Of a stretch of 64,000 nucleotides of DNA, positions 27,720 to 36,453 are shown piece after piece. Position 1 is the first letter of the stretch. The number at the start of each line of letters is the position of its first letter. Location: contig NZ_PHNT01000010.1 in the NCBI RefSeq assembly GCF_002834145.1, positions 62,001-126,000 on the forward strand, given 5' to 3'. This DNA comes from Roseovarius salinarum. Lineage in GTDB: Bacteria > Pseudomonadota > Alphaproteobacteria > Rhodobacterales > Rhodobacteraceae. The notes under the pieces are model-generated. The model saw nothing but the letters and a program-made list of their open reading frames with translations, was not told where the DNA came from and did not search any database. The position numbers and the translations under genes were made by a program.

Positions 27720-30263
27720 TCAGGCCGCGTGGCGGCAGGCCTCGAGCTCGGCGCGCGTGGCCGCCCAGACGGGGGGCACGCGCATCAGTGCCGCGCGCAC
27801 CTCCGCGGTGGTGTCCTTGGTCAGCGCGGCTTCCGCCCGCGCCAGCGCATCCCGCAGCGCGAGCGCGCCGAACACGGCCGCGCTGCCCGCAAGATCGTGC
27901 AGCCGGCGCGCCATTTCCGGATCGGCAGCCGCGCCGACGTTGCGCAACGTCTGCACCAGCGCCTCGCCCTCTTCGATGAACTGCGCCAGGCGCAGCGAAA
28001 ACCCGTCGGCGGCGCCGGCGGTGCGCAACTGGTCAAGCACACCGAAATCCACCGGGCCGCCGCTTTCGACGACCGGGTCGTCGGGTCTTTGCCCCGCCAG
28101 CACCGCGCGCAGGCCGCACAGGCGCACCGGCTTGGCCTGAACGGCGTCGAAATCCGATGCGCGGATCTCCTCGGGGCGGAAGTGTGCCGTCATCGCCACG
28201 ATCCGGGCGTGCGCCGATGCACCGCCGCTGGCACGGATGCGCCGCGCGGCATCGGCCCCGTCAAGACCGGGCATCGAGATGTCCATGAGGATGACGTCGA
28301 AACTTTGCGCGGCCGCCCGTGCCACGCCCGCCGTGCCGTCCGCGGTGACGGTGACACGGTGGCCGTCCTTGTGCAGCATCTCTTCCAGCACGAAGCGGTT
28401 GGCGGCGTTGTCCTCGACGATGAGCACGTCCATCGGGGCGCCGCCTTCAGCGGCAACCGGCCCTGCCGGCGTGCCGGCCACGGCGGCGCCGGCGGCCGGC
28501 AGAGGCAGGCGGACCCAGAACAGGCTGCCTTCGCCCGGTTCACTCTCGGCGCCGATCTCGCCGTCCATCAACTCCGTCAGGTGGCGCACGATGCCGAGGC
28601 CGAGACCGCTGCCCTGGGCCTGCGCGGCCTCGCCGAGCCGCACGTAATCGTCGAAGATACGGTCGAGTTCGTCGCGGCGGATACCGACGCCCGTGTCGCC
28701 GATACGGATTTCCACCCGGTCGTCGGGGGCGTCAGGCGGGCCAAGGCGTTGCACCTCGATCGTGATCTCGCCGTCCTGCGTGAACTTGACCGCGTTCGAC
28801 AACAGGTTGAGCAGGATCTGCTGAAGGCGGTCGCGGTCCCCGCGCACGGGGCCGACCGATGCGTTCGGTGTCAGCAGCGCGATGCGGTTGCCGCGCTCCT
28901 CGGCTGCGGGGCGCTGCTCTTCGATCACCCCGGACACCACAGTGCCGAGGTCGAAGTCGGTCTCGGTCAGGCTCAGGCGGTCGTGGTCATCGCGCGCCAC
29001 CTGCAGCGCGTCATCGATGCGGCCCAGCAAAAGCTGGCCCGAGGATTGCATAAGGCGCGCATAGCGGCGCTGTTCGCCCGTCAGCCGGGTTTCGCCCAGC
29101 AGGTCGAGGCACCCGAGAAGCCCGTTGAGGGGCGTGCGCATTTCGTGGCTGATCATGCCAAGAAAACGGGCCTTGGCCCGTTCGCCGGCGCGAGCGCGGT
29201 CGCGGGCCGCTTGCATCTCGGCCTCGGCGTCGAGCCGTTGCGAGATGTCGCGGATGAAGCACACGCACACGGCCTCGCCGCCCCGGGCCGTGCGGTTCGC
29301 CGAAAGCTCCGCGGGGAACATGCACCCGTCGCGTCCCAGGGCCGTCAGGTTCGTGCAACGGTTCGGCCCGGCGTCACAGGCGGCGAAGAGTTGCGCGCCG
29401 GTGACCGGCGCGACGGTTCCGTCGGCGGCCCGTCGTGCGAGGATCTGACCGACATCCCCGCGCGTGCCGTCCGCGGAGGCCGTGGCGAGGCAGAAAAGCG
29501 CGCGCGCCGCCCCGTTCACGTCCCGGATGCGCCCCGCCGCGTCGACGACGAGGATCGCGTCCTGCGAGGTGTCAAGGATCGTGGCGAGCCGGTTGAGGGT
29601 CACGCGGTTCTCGAACGCGCGGCGGCGGTAGACCTTGTAAAGCTGCCACAGCAGCGCGAGCAGCGCCAGGAATGCCACCAGCATCAGACCGCTGATCGCG
29701 GTCAGCCGGACAAGCGCCGATGTAAGCCCGGCGCGTTCGGCGTCGGTGCGCGCCGCGTAGAGGCCGATGCCCGCGCTGGAGAGTTGCCTGATCTCGTCGG
29801 TCAGTTCCGCGACGGCGGTGCGCAACGCATCCCGGTTGGCGATCACCGTGGAGGCGTCCGCGTCCACGATCGCCGCGATCCGGGGCAGGGTTTGCCATAT
29901 GTCTTTGAGCTGCGCATCCGCGGGCGTGCCGGCAAGGACCTGGCGGTAGGTGCGGCCGTTGCGCAGCGTGTCCAGACGGCTGTAGAAGATGTCGAAGCGC
30001 ACGCGCACCGCGTCGATCGCTTCTGCGTCGGGCGTGTCGAGGCGATCTATGGCGTTGATCAGCCGCGCCTGCTCGACCTCGAGCTGCGCCATCGTCCACT
30101 GGATGTTGTCGGTGTCGGTGCTGCCGTAGGTGTCGAGCCGCGAAAAGACCTGAAGGGTCAGGACGGTCGTGATCACCAGCGAGACAAGCGCAACCCCGCC
30201 GAACAGGGCCAACTGCACCCGCCGACGGGCCAGCCACCGCATCGCCCTGTTCCTTCTTTTCAC
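27720..30263 (-). CDS. Hybrid sensor histidine kinase (PAS-HisKA-HATPase-REC-Hpt)
   Basis: An 847-residue membrane kinase. TM helices lie near 14-36 and 185-210, enclosing a periplasmic sensor of about 150 residues with no known family. A PAS domain follows (about 220-350), then HisKA with SHEMRTP (His373), HATPase_c with LSNAVKF and GSGLGLGI, a receiver with phospho-Asp661 (LMDISMPG), and an Hpt domain with RLHDLAG (His789). This is a full phosphorelay in one chain. It lies 36 bases behind the SUOX-fold protein gene on the same strand. Likely output is the divergent LuxR-type regulator. Confidence 0.93.
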   Translation of the reverse strand: MKRRNRAMRWLARRRVQLALFGGVALVSLVITTVLTLQVFSRLDTYGSTDTDNIQWTMAQLEVEQARLINAIDRLDTPDAEAIDAVRVRFDIFYSRLDTLRNGRTYRQVLAGTPADAQLKDIWQTLPRIAAIVDADASTVIANRDALRTAVAELTDEIRQLSSAGIGLYAARTDAERAGLTSALVRLTAISGLMLVAFLALLALLWQLYKVYRRRAFENRVTLNRLATILDTSQDAILVVDAAGRIRDVNGAARALFCLATASADGTRGDVGQILARRAADGTVAPVTGAQLFAACDAGPNRCTNLTALGRDGCMFPAELSANRTARGGEAVCVCFIRDISQRLDAEAEMQAARDRARAGERAKARFLGMISHEMRTPLNGLLGCLDLLGETRLTGEQRRYARLMQSSGQLLLGRIDDALQVARDDHDRLSLTETDFDLGTVVSGVIEEQRPAAEERGNRIALLTPNASVGPVRGDRDRLQQILLNLLSNAVKFTQDGEITIEVQRLGPPDAPDDRVEIRIGDTGVGIRRDELDRIFDDYVRLGEAAQAQGSGLGLGIVRHLTELMDGEIGAESEPGEGSLFWVRLPLPAAGAAVAGTPAGPVAAEGGAPMDVLIVEDNAANRFVLEEMLHKDGHRVTVTADGTAGVARAAAQSFDVILMDISMPGLDGADAARRIRASGGASAHARIVAMTAHFRPEEIRASDFDAVQAKPVRLCGLRAVLAGQRPDDPVVESGGPVDFGVLDQLRTAGAADGFSLRLAQFIEEGEALVQTLRNVGAAADPEMARRLHDLAGSAAVFGALALRDALARAEAALTKDTTAEVRAALMRVPPVWAATRAELEACRHAA

Positions 30264-30299
30264 GCCGTGTCGTCCCGAGTGTTCTTCACGACCAGCGTG

Positions 30300-30869
30300 C
30301 TAGCGCGAAACCGTCATGGCGTCCAGTTGCCAGATACTGCGCGAATAGACCGTTTCGGTGCGCAGGGCCGGGTCGGAGTCGTAGTCGAACACCAGCCAGA
30401 GCGGCCCCTTCTCGCGGGGCGTCATAGGCGTGCCGTTGCGCAGGTACGCGATAAGTGCCCCGTCGCGGGTCAGGGCGTTCGCCGGTGCCTCCACGCGGTA
30501 GCCGTTGAGAGCGCGCAAGGCGATTGTCGCTTCCGGTCCGACACCGAGGTCCTCGAGCAGGGCCCGCAACGGCACGCCGGTGAACCGCTGCGGGCCGTCT
30601 GTCCAGTTGGTGGTCGTGCGGAAACTGCGCGTGGGCAGGGCGTGCAGATCGGCGCGGGTCAAATGGCGCGGCGCGGCGTCCCCCGGCAGCGCGACGCGCA
30701 GCAGCGTGCGGGTATTCTCTCGGGGTTGGCCGTCGTCGGCACACGCCGGTGCCCCGGCGAGGCAAAGCGCGAGAACGCCGCGCCGCAACGCGCGTAAGGA
30801 ACGGTGCCACGCGCGCACGATCGGTGGGGCACACGGTGGACGAACATGTGCGGTGGACCCGGTTGGCAT
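30300..30869 (-). CDS. Exported SUOX-fold (molybdopterin-binding-like) protein lacking the Mo-ligating cysteine
   Basis: A 189-residue protein with a signal peptide (core near 32-42, cleavage near ACA-DD). The mature part follows the oxidoreductase molybdopterin-binding fold: FRTTTNWTDGPQRFTGVPLR, LNGYRVEAP, DPAL-containing and SRSIWQLD segments. In true sulfite-oxidase proteins a Cys before the NW motif ligates molybdenum; here that place is Thr, and the mature chain has no Cys at all. It is upstream of, and probably cotranscribed with, a hybrid kinase, so a periplasmic sensor role is plausible. ATG at 30869 is chosen because AAGGGA lies upstream. Confidence 0.8.
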   Translation of the reverse strand: MPTGSTAHVRPPCAPPIVRAWHRSLRALRRGVLALCLAGAPACADDGQPRENTRTLLRVALPGDAAPRHLTRADLHALPTRSFRTTTNWTDGPQRFTGVPLRALLEDLGVGPEATIALRALNGYRVEAPANALTRDGALIAYLRNGTPMTPREKGPLWLVFDYDSDPALRTETVYSRSIWQLDAMTVSR

Positions 30870-31034
30870 CGGCTGTCCCTTAACGCAATCGCAACGCGCC
30901 GCCGAAACGCCGGCGGGCACCGCGGGGCTCTTGCAAAGCGAGCGTATTGAGCCATCTATCGGCTTGCAAGCGCGCGCGGGATGTTCTTTGTTGCGTCTCG
31001 CGCTGCCGCAGGCCCGCGGCGACGGAATGCCAAA

Positions 31035-31652
31035 ATGCACGACACCATGACCAGGCTATTGCTGGCGGACGACCACGATCTCGTCCGAGAAACCATCGCG
31101 CAATATCTGGAACACCAGGGCAAATTCGATGTGGTCCGCGCCGACACGCTCGACGCGGCGCTGGCGGTCTGCGAGTCGCGCGGGCCCTTCGACCTCGTGT
31201 TGCTGGACTACGCGATGCCGGGGATGGATTCGCTTCGAGGGCTCGCACGGATGCAGGAAAGGGTCGCGTGCCCCGTGGCCGTGATCTCGGGGACGACGAC
31301 AAGCGAGATCGCCGCGCGCGTCCACGCGGCCGGCGCGGCAGGTTTTCTGCCCAAGACCCTTGACCCTGCGTCGCTTCTGCGGGCGGTGCGCCGGATGCTG
31401 GTCGGACAAAGCTACATGCCCGATGCCGAACTGCTGGGCCCCGGCCCGGCAGGCGAGGGGGTGACGCTGACCCCGCGCGAATCGGACGTGTTGCGCGGCC
31501 TCGCCGAAGGCAAGTCGAACAAGGAAATCGCGCGCGATCTCGATATCCGGGAAGTCACGGTCAAATTGCACGTCAAGACGCTGTCGCGCAAACTGGGTGC
31601 GCGCAACCGCACCCACGCGGCAATGCTGGCGCGCGACATCGGGCTGGCCTGA
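31035..31652 (+). CDS. LuxR-family response regulator
   Basis: A 205-residue regulator: receiver domain 5-120 with the acidic pocket ADDHD (11-15), phospho-Asp58 (LLDYAMPG) and Lys near 107, and a LuxR/FixJ HTH (about 140-200: LTPRESDVLRGLAEGKSNKE). It is divergent from the SUOX-fold/hybrid kinase operon across 165 bases, so cognate pairing is likely. The start at 31035 or 31047 (MTRLLLADDH) both keep the domain intact; an upstream ATG at 30981 adds non-domain sequence. Confidence 0.92.
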   Translation: MHDTMTRLLLADDHDLVRETIAQYLEHQGKFDVVRADTLDAALAVCESRGPFDLVLLDYAMPGMDSLRGLARMQERVACPVAVISGTTTSEIAARVHAAGAAGFLPKTLDPASLLRAVRRMLVGQSYMPDAELLGPGPAGEGVTLTPRESDVLRGLAEGKSNKEIARDLDIREVTVKLHVKTLSRKLGARNRTHAAMLARDIGLA

Positions 31653-31675
31653 ATCGCGCTTCGCCGGAACGGAAA

Positions 31676-31698
31676 CGCCCCGCCGGGGTGGCGGGGCG
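31676..31698. terminator. GC-rich bidirectional terminator hairpin
   Basis: CGCCCCGCC-GGGGT-GGCGGGGCG is a perfect 9-bp stem preceded by AAA, located between the convergent response regulator (ends 31652) and methyltransferase gene (ends 31721). Confidence 0.65.
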
Positions 31699-31720
31699 CT
31701 GGTCATCGAAGGGTGGCCGA

Positions 31721-32791
31721 TCAGGCGCTGCGGCGGCGCCGGCGCGCGGCCGCGCGGCCACCGCGCCCGCCGGCGGCTTCCTCGCCCGGTTTGGGCGGCG
31801 CCTTGTTGAACTTGATCCACTCGCCGCCGTGGGGGTCGTTGTTGGTCAGGAAGTTCGCGGCGCGGATCGCTTCCATCTCGGAGCCCGGCCGCGGCCTGGT
31901 GGAGCCGAGGTTGAACAGCCGGCAGAAAGTTTCGTCGTCGATGTCCTCGGGGACCGCGATGCCGGCGGCGGCGGCCTCGGCCTTCTTGGCCTCGATCTCC
32001 GATTGCTTCACGGGCAGCTTGAGGGGGTTCATGATGGCGCTGGTCATGCCCGCGCCCATCGCCATCGGCAGGAAGGCGTTGTTGATGCCGTGCCGGTTGG
32101 GCAGGCCGAAGCTGATGTTCGAGGCCCCGCAGGTGGTGTTCACGCCCAGTTCCTCGCGCAGGCGGCGCACCAGCGTGAACACCTGCTGGCCGGCGCTGCC
32201 CATCGCGCCGATCGGCATCACCAGCGGGTCGACGACGATGTCATGCGCGGGGATGCCGAAATCGGCCGCGCGTTCGACGATCTTGCGCGCGACGGCGAAA
32301 CGCACCTCGGGATCCTCGGAGATGCCGGTATCGTCGTTGGAGATCGCCACCACGGGCACGTTGTATTTCTTGACCAGCGGCAGGATCGCCTCCAGCCGCT
32401 CCTCCTCGCCCGTGACCGAGTTCAGCAGCGGGCGGCCGTGTGCGGCCTGCAGGCCGGCCTCCAGCGCCTCGGGCACCGAACTGTCGATGCACAACGGCAG
32501 GTCCACGAGCCCCTGTACCAGCTCGATCATCCGGGTCATGAGCGGCGGCTCGGTCTCGTTGGGGTTGGGGTTGGAGTTGTAGACGACACCCGCGTTGACA
32601 TCGAGCACGTTGGCCCCGGCCGCGGCCTGTGCGACGGCATCGGCCTCGACGGTGGAGAAATCGCCCGCCTCAAGCTCGGCGGCGAGCTTCTTGCGCCCGG
32701 TCGGGTTGATCCGCTCACCGATCACGCAGAACGGTTCGTCGAACCCGAGGACGGCGGTCTTGGTCTTGCTCTCGACGACAGTGCGGGTCAT
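31721..32791 (-). CDS. Methyltetrahydrofolate methyltransferase (pterin-binding domain, split MetH type)
   Basis: A 356-residue dihydropteroate-synthase-like TIM barrel. Segments VIGERINPTGRKK (near 23), NVLDVNAGV (near 60), LCIDSSVPEAL (near 98), LLNSVTGEEER (near 120) and GASNISFGLPNRHGINNAFL (near 223) are those of methyl-THF:corrinoid methyltransferases, the pterin domain of MetH. The C-terminus adds a short basic tail. It is 10 bases behind metF. Marine Rhodobacteraceae use a methionine synthase split into separate proteins; this is probably that pterin-binding part, with the corrinoid and homocysteine modules elsewhere. Confidence 0.82.
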   Translation of the reverse strand: MTRTVVESKTKTAVLGFDEPFCVIGERINPTGRKKLAAELEAGDFSTVEADAVAQAAAGANVLDVNAGVVYNSNPNPNETEPPLMTRMIELVQGLVDLPLCIDSSVPEALEAGLQAAHGRPLLNSVTGEEERLEAILPLVKKYNVPVVAISNDDTGISEDPEVRFAVARKIVERAADFGIPAHDIVVDPLVMPIGAMGSAGQQVFTLVRRLREELGVNTTCGASNISFGLPNRHGINNAFLPMAMGAGMTSAIMNPLKLPVKQSEIEAKKAEAAAAGIAVPEDIDDETFCRLFNLGSTRPRPGSEMEAIRAANFLTNNDPHGGEWIKFNKAPPKPGEEAAGGRGGRAAARRRRRSA

Positions 32792-32801
32792 TGTCCCTCC
32801 T

Positions 32802-33740
32802 TCAGGATGCGTTGGCGGGCACGCCTGCGCGGCCGCCGTTCTCGATCGCCCAGTTGGCGTTTGTCTTGATGCCGCCCAGCGGGAAGAAGTGGACGTGCTC
32901 GATGTTGAAATCGGGGTTCGCGGCCTTGTGCTCGGCCAGCGCGGTCACCACTTCCGTCGGCTCGTAGGGCAGCAGCAGCTTGGAGACATCCATCGCGCGT
33001 TTCTGCAGCACTTTCAAGGACGGGCCCACGCCGCAGGCGATGGCGAACTTGATCAGCGTCTGAAGCTTGGCCGGCCCCGCGATGCCGATGTGGACGGGCA
33101 GGGTGATGCCGTTCGCCTTCAGCCGGTCGGCCCATTCGATGATCGGGTCGGCGTCAAAGGCGAACTGCGTCGCGATGGCCATCTCGGCGTCGGTCTGCTG
33201 CGAAAACCTCTGTTTCCATTGCAGCGCCTCGTCCACCGTCGCGGTGCCGCCGTCGGGGTCGATGTCGCGGTTGCCCTCGGGGTGGCCGGCGACATGCAGC
33301 CGCTTGAAGCCCGCCTCGTCGAACAGGCCGGTTTCCAGAAGCTGCATCGAGCTGTGGAATTCCCCGTGAGGCTTGCTCACGCCACCGGCGATGACCAGCG
33401 CCTGCTCGACGCCCGCCTCGCCCTTGTACCGGTCGATCCAGTCCTTGAGCGTCGCGCGGTCCTTGATGATGCGCGCGGGGAAATGCGGCATCGCCGGGTA
33501 GCCCTCGTCGGTCAGCCGCTTGGCGGTGGCGACCATGTCCTCGATCGGGGTGCCCTCGATGTGGGCGATGTAGACGCGCGTGCCCTCGGGCAGCAGGTCG
33601 CGGAAGCTTTCCACCTTCTCGGCGGTCCGCGGCATCACCTCGATGGAATAGCCTTCGAGGAAGGCCTCGACCTGAGGATTCAGCGGCTTCGGCGCCGAGG
33701 CGACGGCCGTGTCACGCTTCTTGAAATTGAGCAAAGCCAT
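32802..33740 (-). CDS. Methylenetetrahydrofolate reductase family protein
   Basis: A 312-residue TIM-barrel flavoprotein related to MetF, which makes 5-methyl-THF. Segments IEVMPRTAEK (near 34), VIAGGVSKPHGEF (near 117), KRLHVAGHPEGN (near 142), HIGIAGPAK (near 213) and FFPLGGIKTNANW near the C-terminus are seen. The sequence is divergent from E. coli MetF, as in other members linked to split methionine synthase. ATG at 33740 is supported by GGGAGG; an ATG at 33776 is less likely. It sits between the pterin methyltransferase and the 98-residue virulence-factor protein. Confidence 0.85.
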   Translation of the reverse strand: MALLNFKKRDTAVASAPKPLNPQVEAFLEGYSIEVMPRTAEKVESFRDLLPEGTRVYIAHIEGTPIEDMVATAKRLTDEGYPAMPHFPARIIKDRATLKDWIDRYKGEAGVEQALVIAGGVSKPHGEFHSSMQLLETGLFDEAGFKRLHVAGHPEGNRDIDPDGGTATVDEALQWKQRFSQQTDAEMAIATQFAFDADPIIEWADRLKANGITLPVHIGIAGPAKLQTLIKFAIACGVGPSLKVLQKRAMDVSKLLLPYEPTEVVTALAEHKAANPDFNIEHVHFFPLGGIKTNANWAIENGGRAGVPANAS

Positions 33741-33766
33741 CGCGGCCTCCCATAGTCTGGCGGGGG

Positions 33767-34063
33767 TCATGCCCAACCGTCGTTGTCGATAAGGGTCTTG
33801 AGGCGGGTCTGGTCGTACTCGGCATCCAGGCGCGCGGCTTCGGCCTCGGCCACGTCGGCGGCGTCACCCTCGACCGGGTAGGGGGCGGCCTTGCGCCATT
33901 CGGCCAGGTACGCGTCGGTGTCGCCGGCGCCGACCTTCATTGCGGCGCGGTCGATGGCCTGCTCGAAACGTTCGGGCAGCTGTTTCTTGGCGCCACGACG
34001 TCCCTTGCCGACGATCACCTGCGCCGGGATGTCCCGCCAGTACACGATTGTCACGTCAACCAT
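33767..34063 (-). CDS. Virulence factor family protein (PF13769-like)
   Basis: A 98-residue protein starting MVDVTIVYWRDIPAQVIVGK, the hallmark of the small 'virulence factor' family that is not known to act in virulence. A beta-rich N-terminus leads into a helical, acidic C-terminal half ending LKTLIDNDGWA. In Rhodobacteraceae it is regularly the first gene before metF and the methyl-THF methyltransferase, as here (26-base gap), which suggests a part in methyl-group transfer. No function is established. Confidence 0.82.
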   Translation of the reverse strand: MVDVTIVYWRDIPAQVIVGKGRRGAKKQLPERFEQAIDRAAMKVGAGDTDAYLAEWRKAAPYPVEGDAADVAEAEAARLDAEYDQTRLKTLIDNDGWA

Positions 34064-34296
34064 CGCTGATTCCTCTTGTCCCGCGCCCTCTCTAATCCAG
34101 CAACCTGCGCCTGCAGGGTCGATTTTCGACAGAAAGGACTCGTCATGCGACGAATTGCGACGTGATGGCGCAGTTCCGGCTCTGCAACCCCCGTCCCGGC
34201 CCGCCGCGGCGTCACGATGCCGTGCGCGTGGGGTGCTTGCGCATGACCGGTCGAGGCCCTACCTTCGTGGTAACTCGAAATGGAGGGCGTGAGCTC

Positions 34297-35406
34297 ATGG
34301 CGCCCAAGCGTCCTGGCGGTGCCGGCGCTCTCCCCAAGGCGGTCGAGAGCCCCGTATCGCAATCGCCCCGTCCGGCCGACCTGTTCGCGGCGCTGGACCT
34401 GGGGACAAACAGTTGTCGCATGCTGATTGCCCGGCCCGAGGGCAGTCAGTTCCAGGTCGTGGACAGCTTCACCAAGTCGGTGCAGCTGGGCGCCGGCCTG
34501 GAACGCAGCGGGCGGTTGTCGCGCGCTTCGATCGGGCGGACGATCCACGCGCTGCAGGTGTGCCGGCAGAAGCTGCGCCGGCACAACGTCAAGCGGATGC
34601 ACCTGGTGGCGACAGAGGCCTGCCGGCGCGCCGCCAACGGGGCGTCCTTCCTCGATCGCGTCCGGCGTGAAACGGGGCTCAAGCTCGATCTCATCACCCC
34701 GCAGGAGGAAGCACAGCTGGCGGTCGTTTCCTGTGCGCCGCTGGTGAGCCGCAAGACCGACCAGCTGCTGGTGGTCGATATCGGCGGCGGCTCGACCGAA
34801 CTGGTCTGGATCGACCTGACCGGTGTGCCGCGCCGCGAGCGCGCCCGCGCGATCATGCGGCTGCACGCTGGGTTCTACGCCGATACCGGCGGGCTGCCCA
34901 CGGCGCGGGTCGTGGACTGGATCAGCGTGCCGCTCGGGGTGGCCACCCTGCGCGACCAGTTCCACGACGTGGAGGACGACGCGGCGCGCTTCGCGCTGAT
35001 GAGCTGGTTCTTCGAGGAGAACCTCGCCGAGTTCGCACCCTACAAGGACGAACCCCCGCGCGACGGGTTCCAGATCATCGGCACCAGCGGGACCGTCACC
35101 ACAGTGGCGGCCAGCCACCTTGGCCTGCGGCGCTACGACCGCAACAAGGTGGACGGGTTGCGCATGACGTCCGACCAGATCGACAAGGTGATCCGGTCCT
35201 ACCTCGCGCTGGGGCCCGCGGGGCGGCGGCGCGACCCGCGGATCGGCACGGACCGCCACGCGCTGATCATGTCGGGGGCGGCGATCCTGCAGGCCCTGCT
35301 GCGGTGCTGGCCGACCGACCGGCTGTCGGTGGCCGACCGCGGCTTGCGCGAGGGCATGCTCTATGCGCAGATGACCGCCGCCGGCGTTCTGGACAACGAG
35401 GACTGA
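34297..35406 (+). CDS. Ppx/GppA phosphatase family protein
   Basis: A 369-residue exopolyphosphatase / guanosine pentaphosphatase of the ASKHA fold. The ATP-binding-like loops AALDLGTNSCRM (near 31) and VVDIGGGSTEL (near 158) and the GTSGTVTT segment near 265 are intact, including the catalytic Glu region TEACRR. It is the short form without the extra HD-like domain of E. coli Ppx. ATG at 34297 is preferred because GGAGGG lies eight bases upstream. It is followed three bases later by rlmE, with which it is probably cotranscribed. Confidence 0.9.
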   Translation: MAPKRPGGAGALPKAVESPVSQSPRPADLFAALDLGTNSCRMLIARPEGSQFQVVDSFTKSVQLGAGLERSGRLSRASIGRTIHALQVCRQKLRRHNVKRMHLVATEACRRAANGASFLDRVRRETGLKLDLITPQEEAQLAVVSCAPLVSRKTDQLLVVDIGGGSTELVWIDLTGVPRRERARAIMRLHAGFYADTGGLPTARVVDWISVPLGVATLRDQFHDVEDDAARFALMSWFFEENLAEFAPYKDEPPRDGFQIIGTSGTVTTVAASHLGLRRYDRNKVDGLRMTSDQIDKVIRSYLALGPAGRRRDPRIGTDRHALIMSGAAILQALLRCWPTDRLSVADRGLREGMLYAQMTAAGVLDNED

Positions 35407-35409
35407 GAC

Positions 35410-36132
35410 ATGGCGGGCGGACGCAAGAGCGGCAATACCTCGGGGCGCGGCCGGCGCGATCTGACCGTGAAGGTCCGCACCGCCCGGGGGCGCAAGCCGT
35501 CCTCGACACGCTGGCTGCAGCGCCAGCTCAACGATCCCTACGTCAAGCGCGCCAGGGAGGAGGGGTATCGCGGCCGGGCCGCCTTCAAGATCCTCGAACT
35601 CGACGACAAGTACCGGTTTCTCGTCCCCGGTGCGCGCGTCGTGGACCTGGGCTGTGCGCCCGGTGGCTGGTGCCAGGTCGCGGCCGCGCGCGTGAACGCC
35701 CTTGGCGAGAAGCCCGGCAAGGCGCAGGGCCGGGTTCTGGGCATCGACCTGCAGGCGGTCGAGCCGATCGCGGGCTGCGAGATCCACCAGCTGGATTTCA
35801 TGGACGAGGGCGCCGACGACCGCGTGAAGGCGTGGCTGGACGGGCACGCCGACGTGGTGATGTCCGACATGGCCGCCGCCAGCACCGGGCACAAGCAGAC
35901 CGATCACCTGCGCATCGTCGCGCTGTGCGAGGCCGCGGCGGACTTCGCCTTCGACGTGCTCGACGAGGGCGGCACCTTCGTTTCCAAGGTCCTCGAGGGC
36001 GGGGCCGACAGCACGCTGCAGGCCCGGCTGAAGCGCGCCTTCACGCGCGTCGTCAACGTCAAGCCGCCCGCGTCGCGTGCCGACAGTTCCGAGAAATTCG
36101 TGGTGGCCACCGGGTTTCGCGGGCGCCAGTAG
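35410..36132 (+). CDS. rlmE: 23S rRNA (uridine-2'-O-)-methyltransferase RlmE
   Basis: A 240-residue FtsJ/RrmJ methyltransferase that modifies U2552 (E. coli numbering) of 23S rRNA. The SAM-binding motif [12 protein letters not shown] is near 79, [14 protein letters not shown] near 149 holds the catalytic Asp, and [12 protein letters not shown] near 190 the catalytic Lys. A basic N-terminal extension of about 30 residues precedes the fold, as usual in Alphaproteobacteria. It directly follows ppx/gppA. Confidence 0.94.
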   Translation: MAGGRKSGNTSGRGRRDLTVKVRTARGRKPSSTRWLQRQLNDPYVKRAREEGYRGRAAFKILELDDKYRFLVPGARVVDLGCAPGGWCQVAAARVNALGEKPGKAQGRVLGIDLQAVEPIAGCEIHQLDFMDEGADDRVKAWLDGHADVVMSDMAAASTGHKQTDHLRIVALCEAAADFAFDVLDEGGTFVSKVLEGGADSTLQARLKRAFTRVVNVKPPASRADSSEKFVVATGFRGRQ

Positions 36133-36143
36133 GCGCGTGCCGC

Positions 36144-36338
36144 TCAGCGCGCCGTCTCACGGGGGCGTGCGTCGAACGACCGGGCCGCCTGTCGCGCGAA
36201 AGCGCGGAGGTCCTGCGGGTCCGGCGCGGGCCTGTCGGCCGTGCGGCTCGCGATGCGCTCGGCCTCGTCGCGCTGGCGGATCAGTTCGAACAGCCGCGCG
36301 TGGCGCGGCGCGGTTTCCCCCATTGCGTCCACAGACAT
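36144..36338 (-). CDS. Hypothetical small protein
   Basis: A possible 64-residue gene reading MSVDAMGETAPRHARLFELI then a charged, Arg- and Ala-rich helical part. A GGGA lies just before the ATG. It fills most of the 321-base gap between rlmE and cysH and has no stop-related problem, but composition alone cannot distinguish it from a chance frame in GC-rich DNA. No family recognised. Confidence 0.4.
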   Translation of the reverse strand: MSVDAMGETAPRHARLFELIRQRDEAERIASRTADRPAPDPQDLRAFARQAARSFDARPRETAR

Positions 36339-36453
36339 TCCCGCATCCCGTTCCTGCGGCCCCCTGGCAAGCAGATTGGCCCCGGAATCGGGCAGCGTGA
36401 TGGCGCGTTCGTGGCGATGCGCGGGCGTTGGACGGTGGCCTGGCTGACGCGGT

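Noticed and set aside
34064-34296. SAM or cobalamin riboswitch ahead of the metF cluster
   Set aside because: No conserved core of SAM-I, SAM-II or B12-box elements was recognised on the relevant strand.
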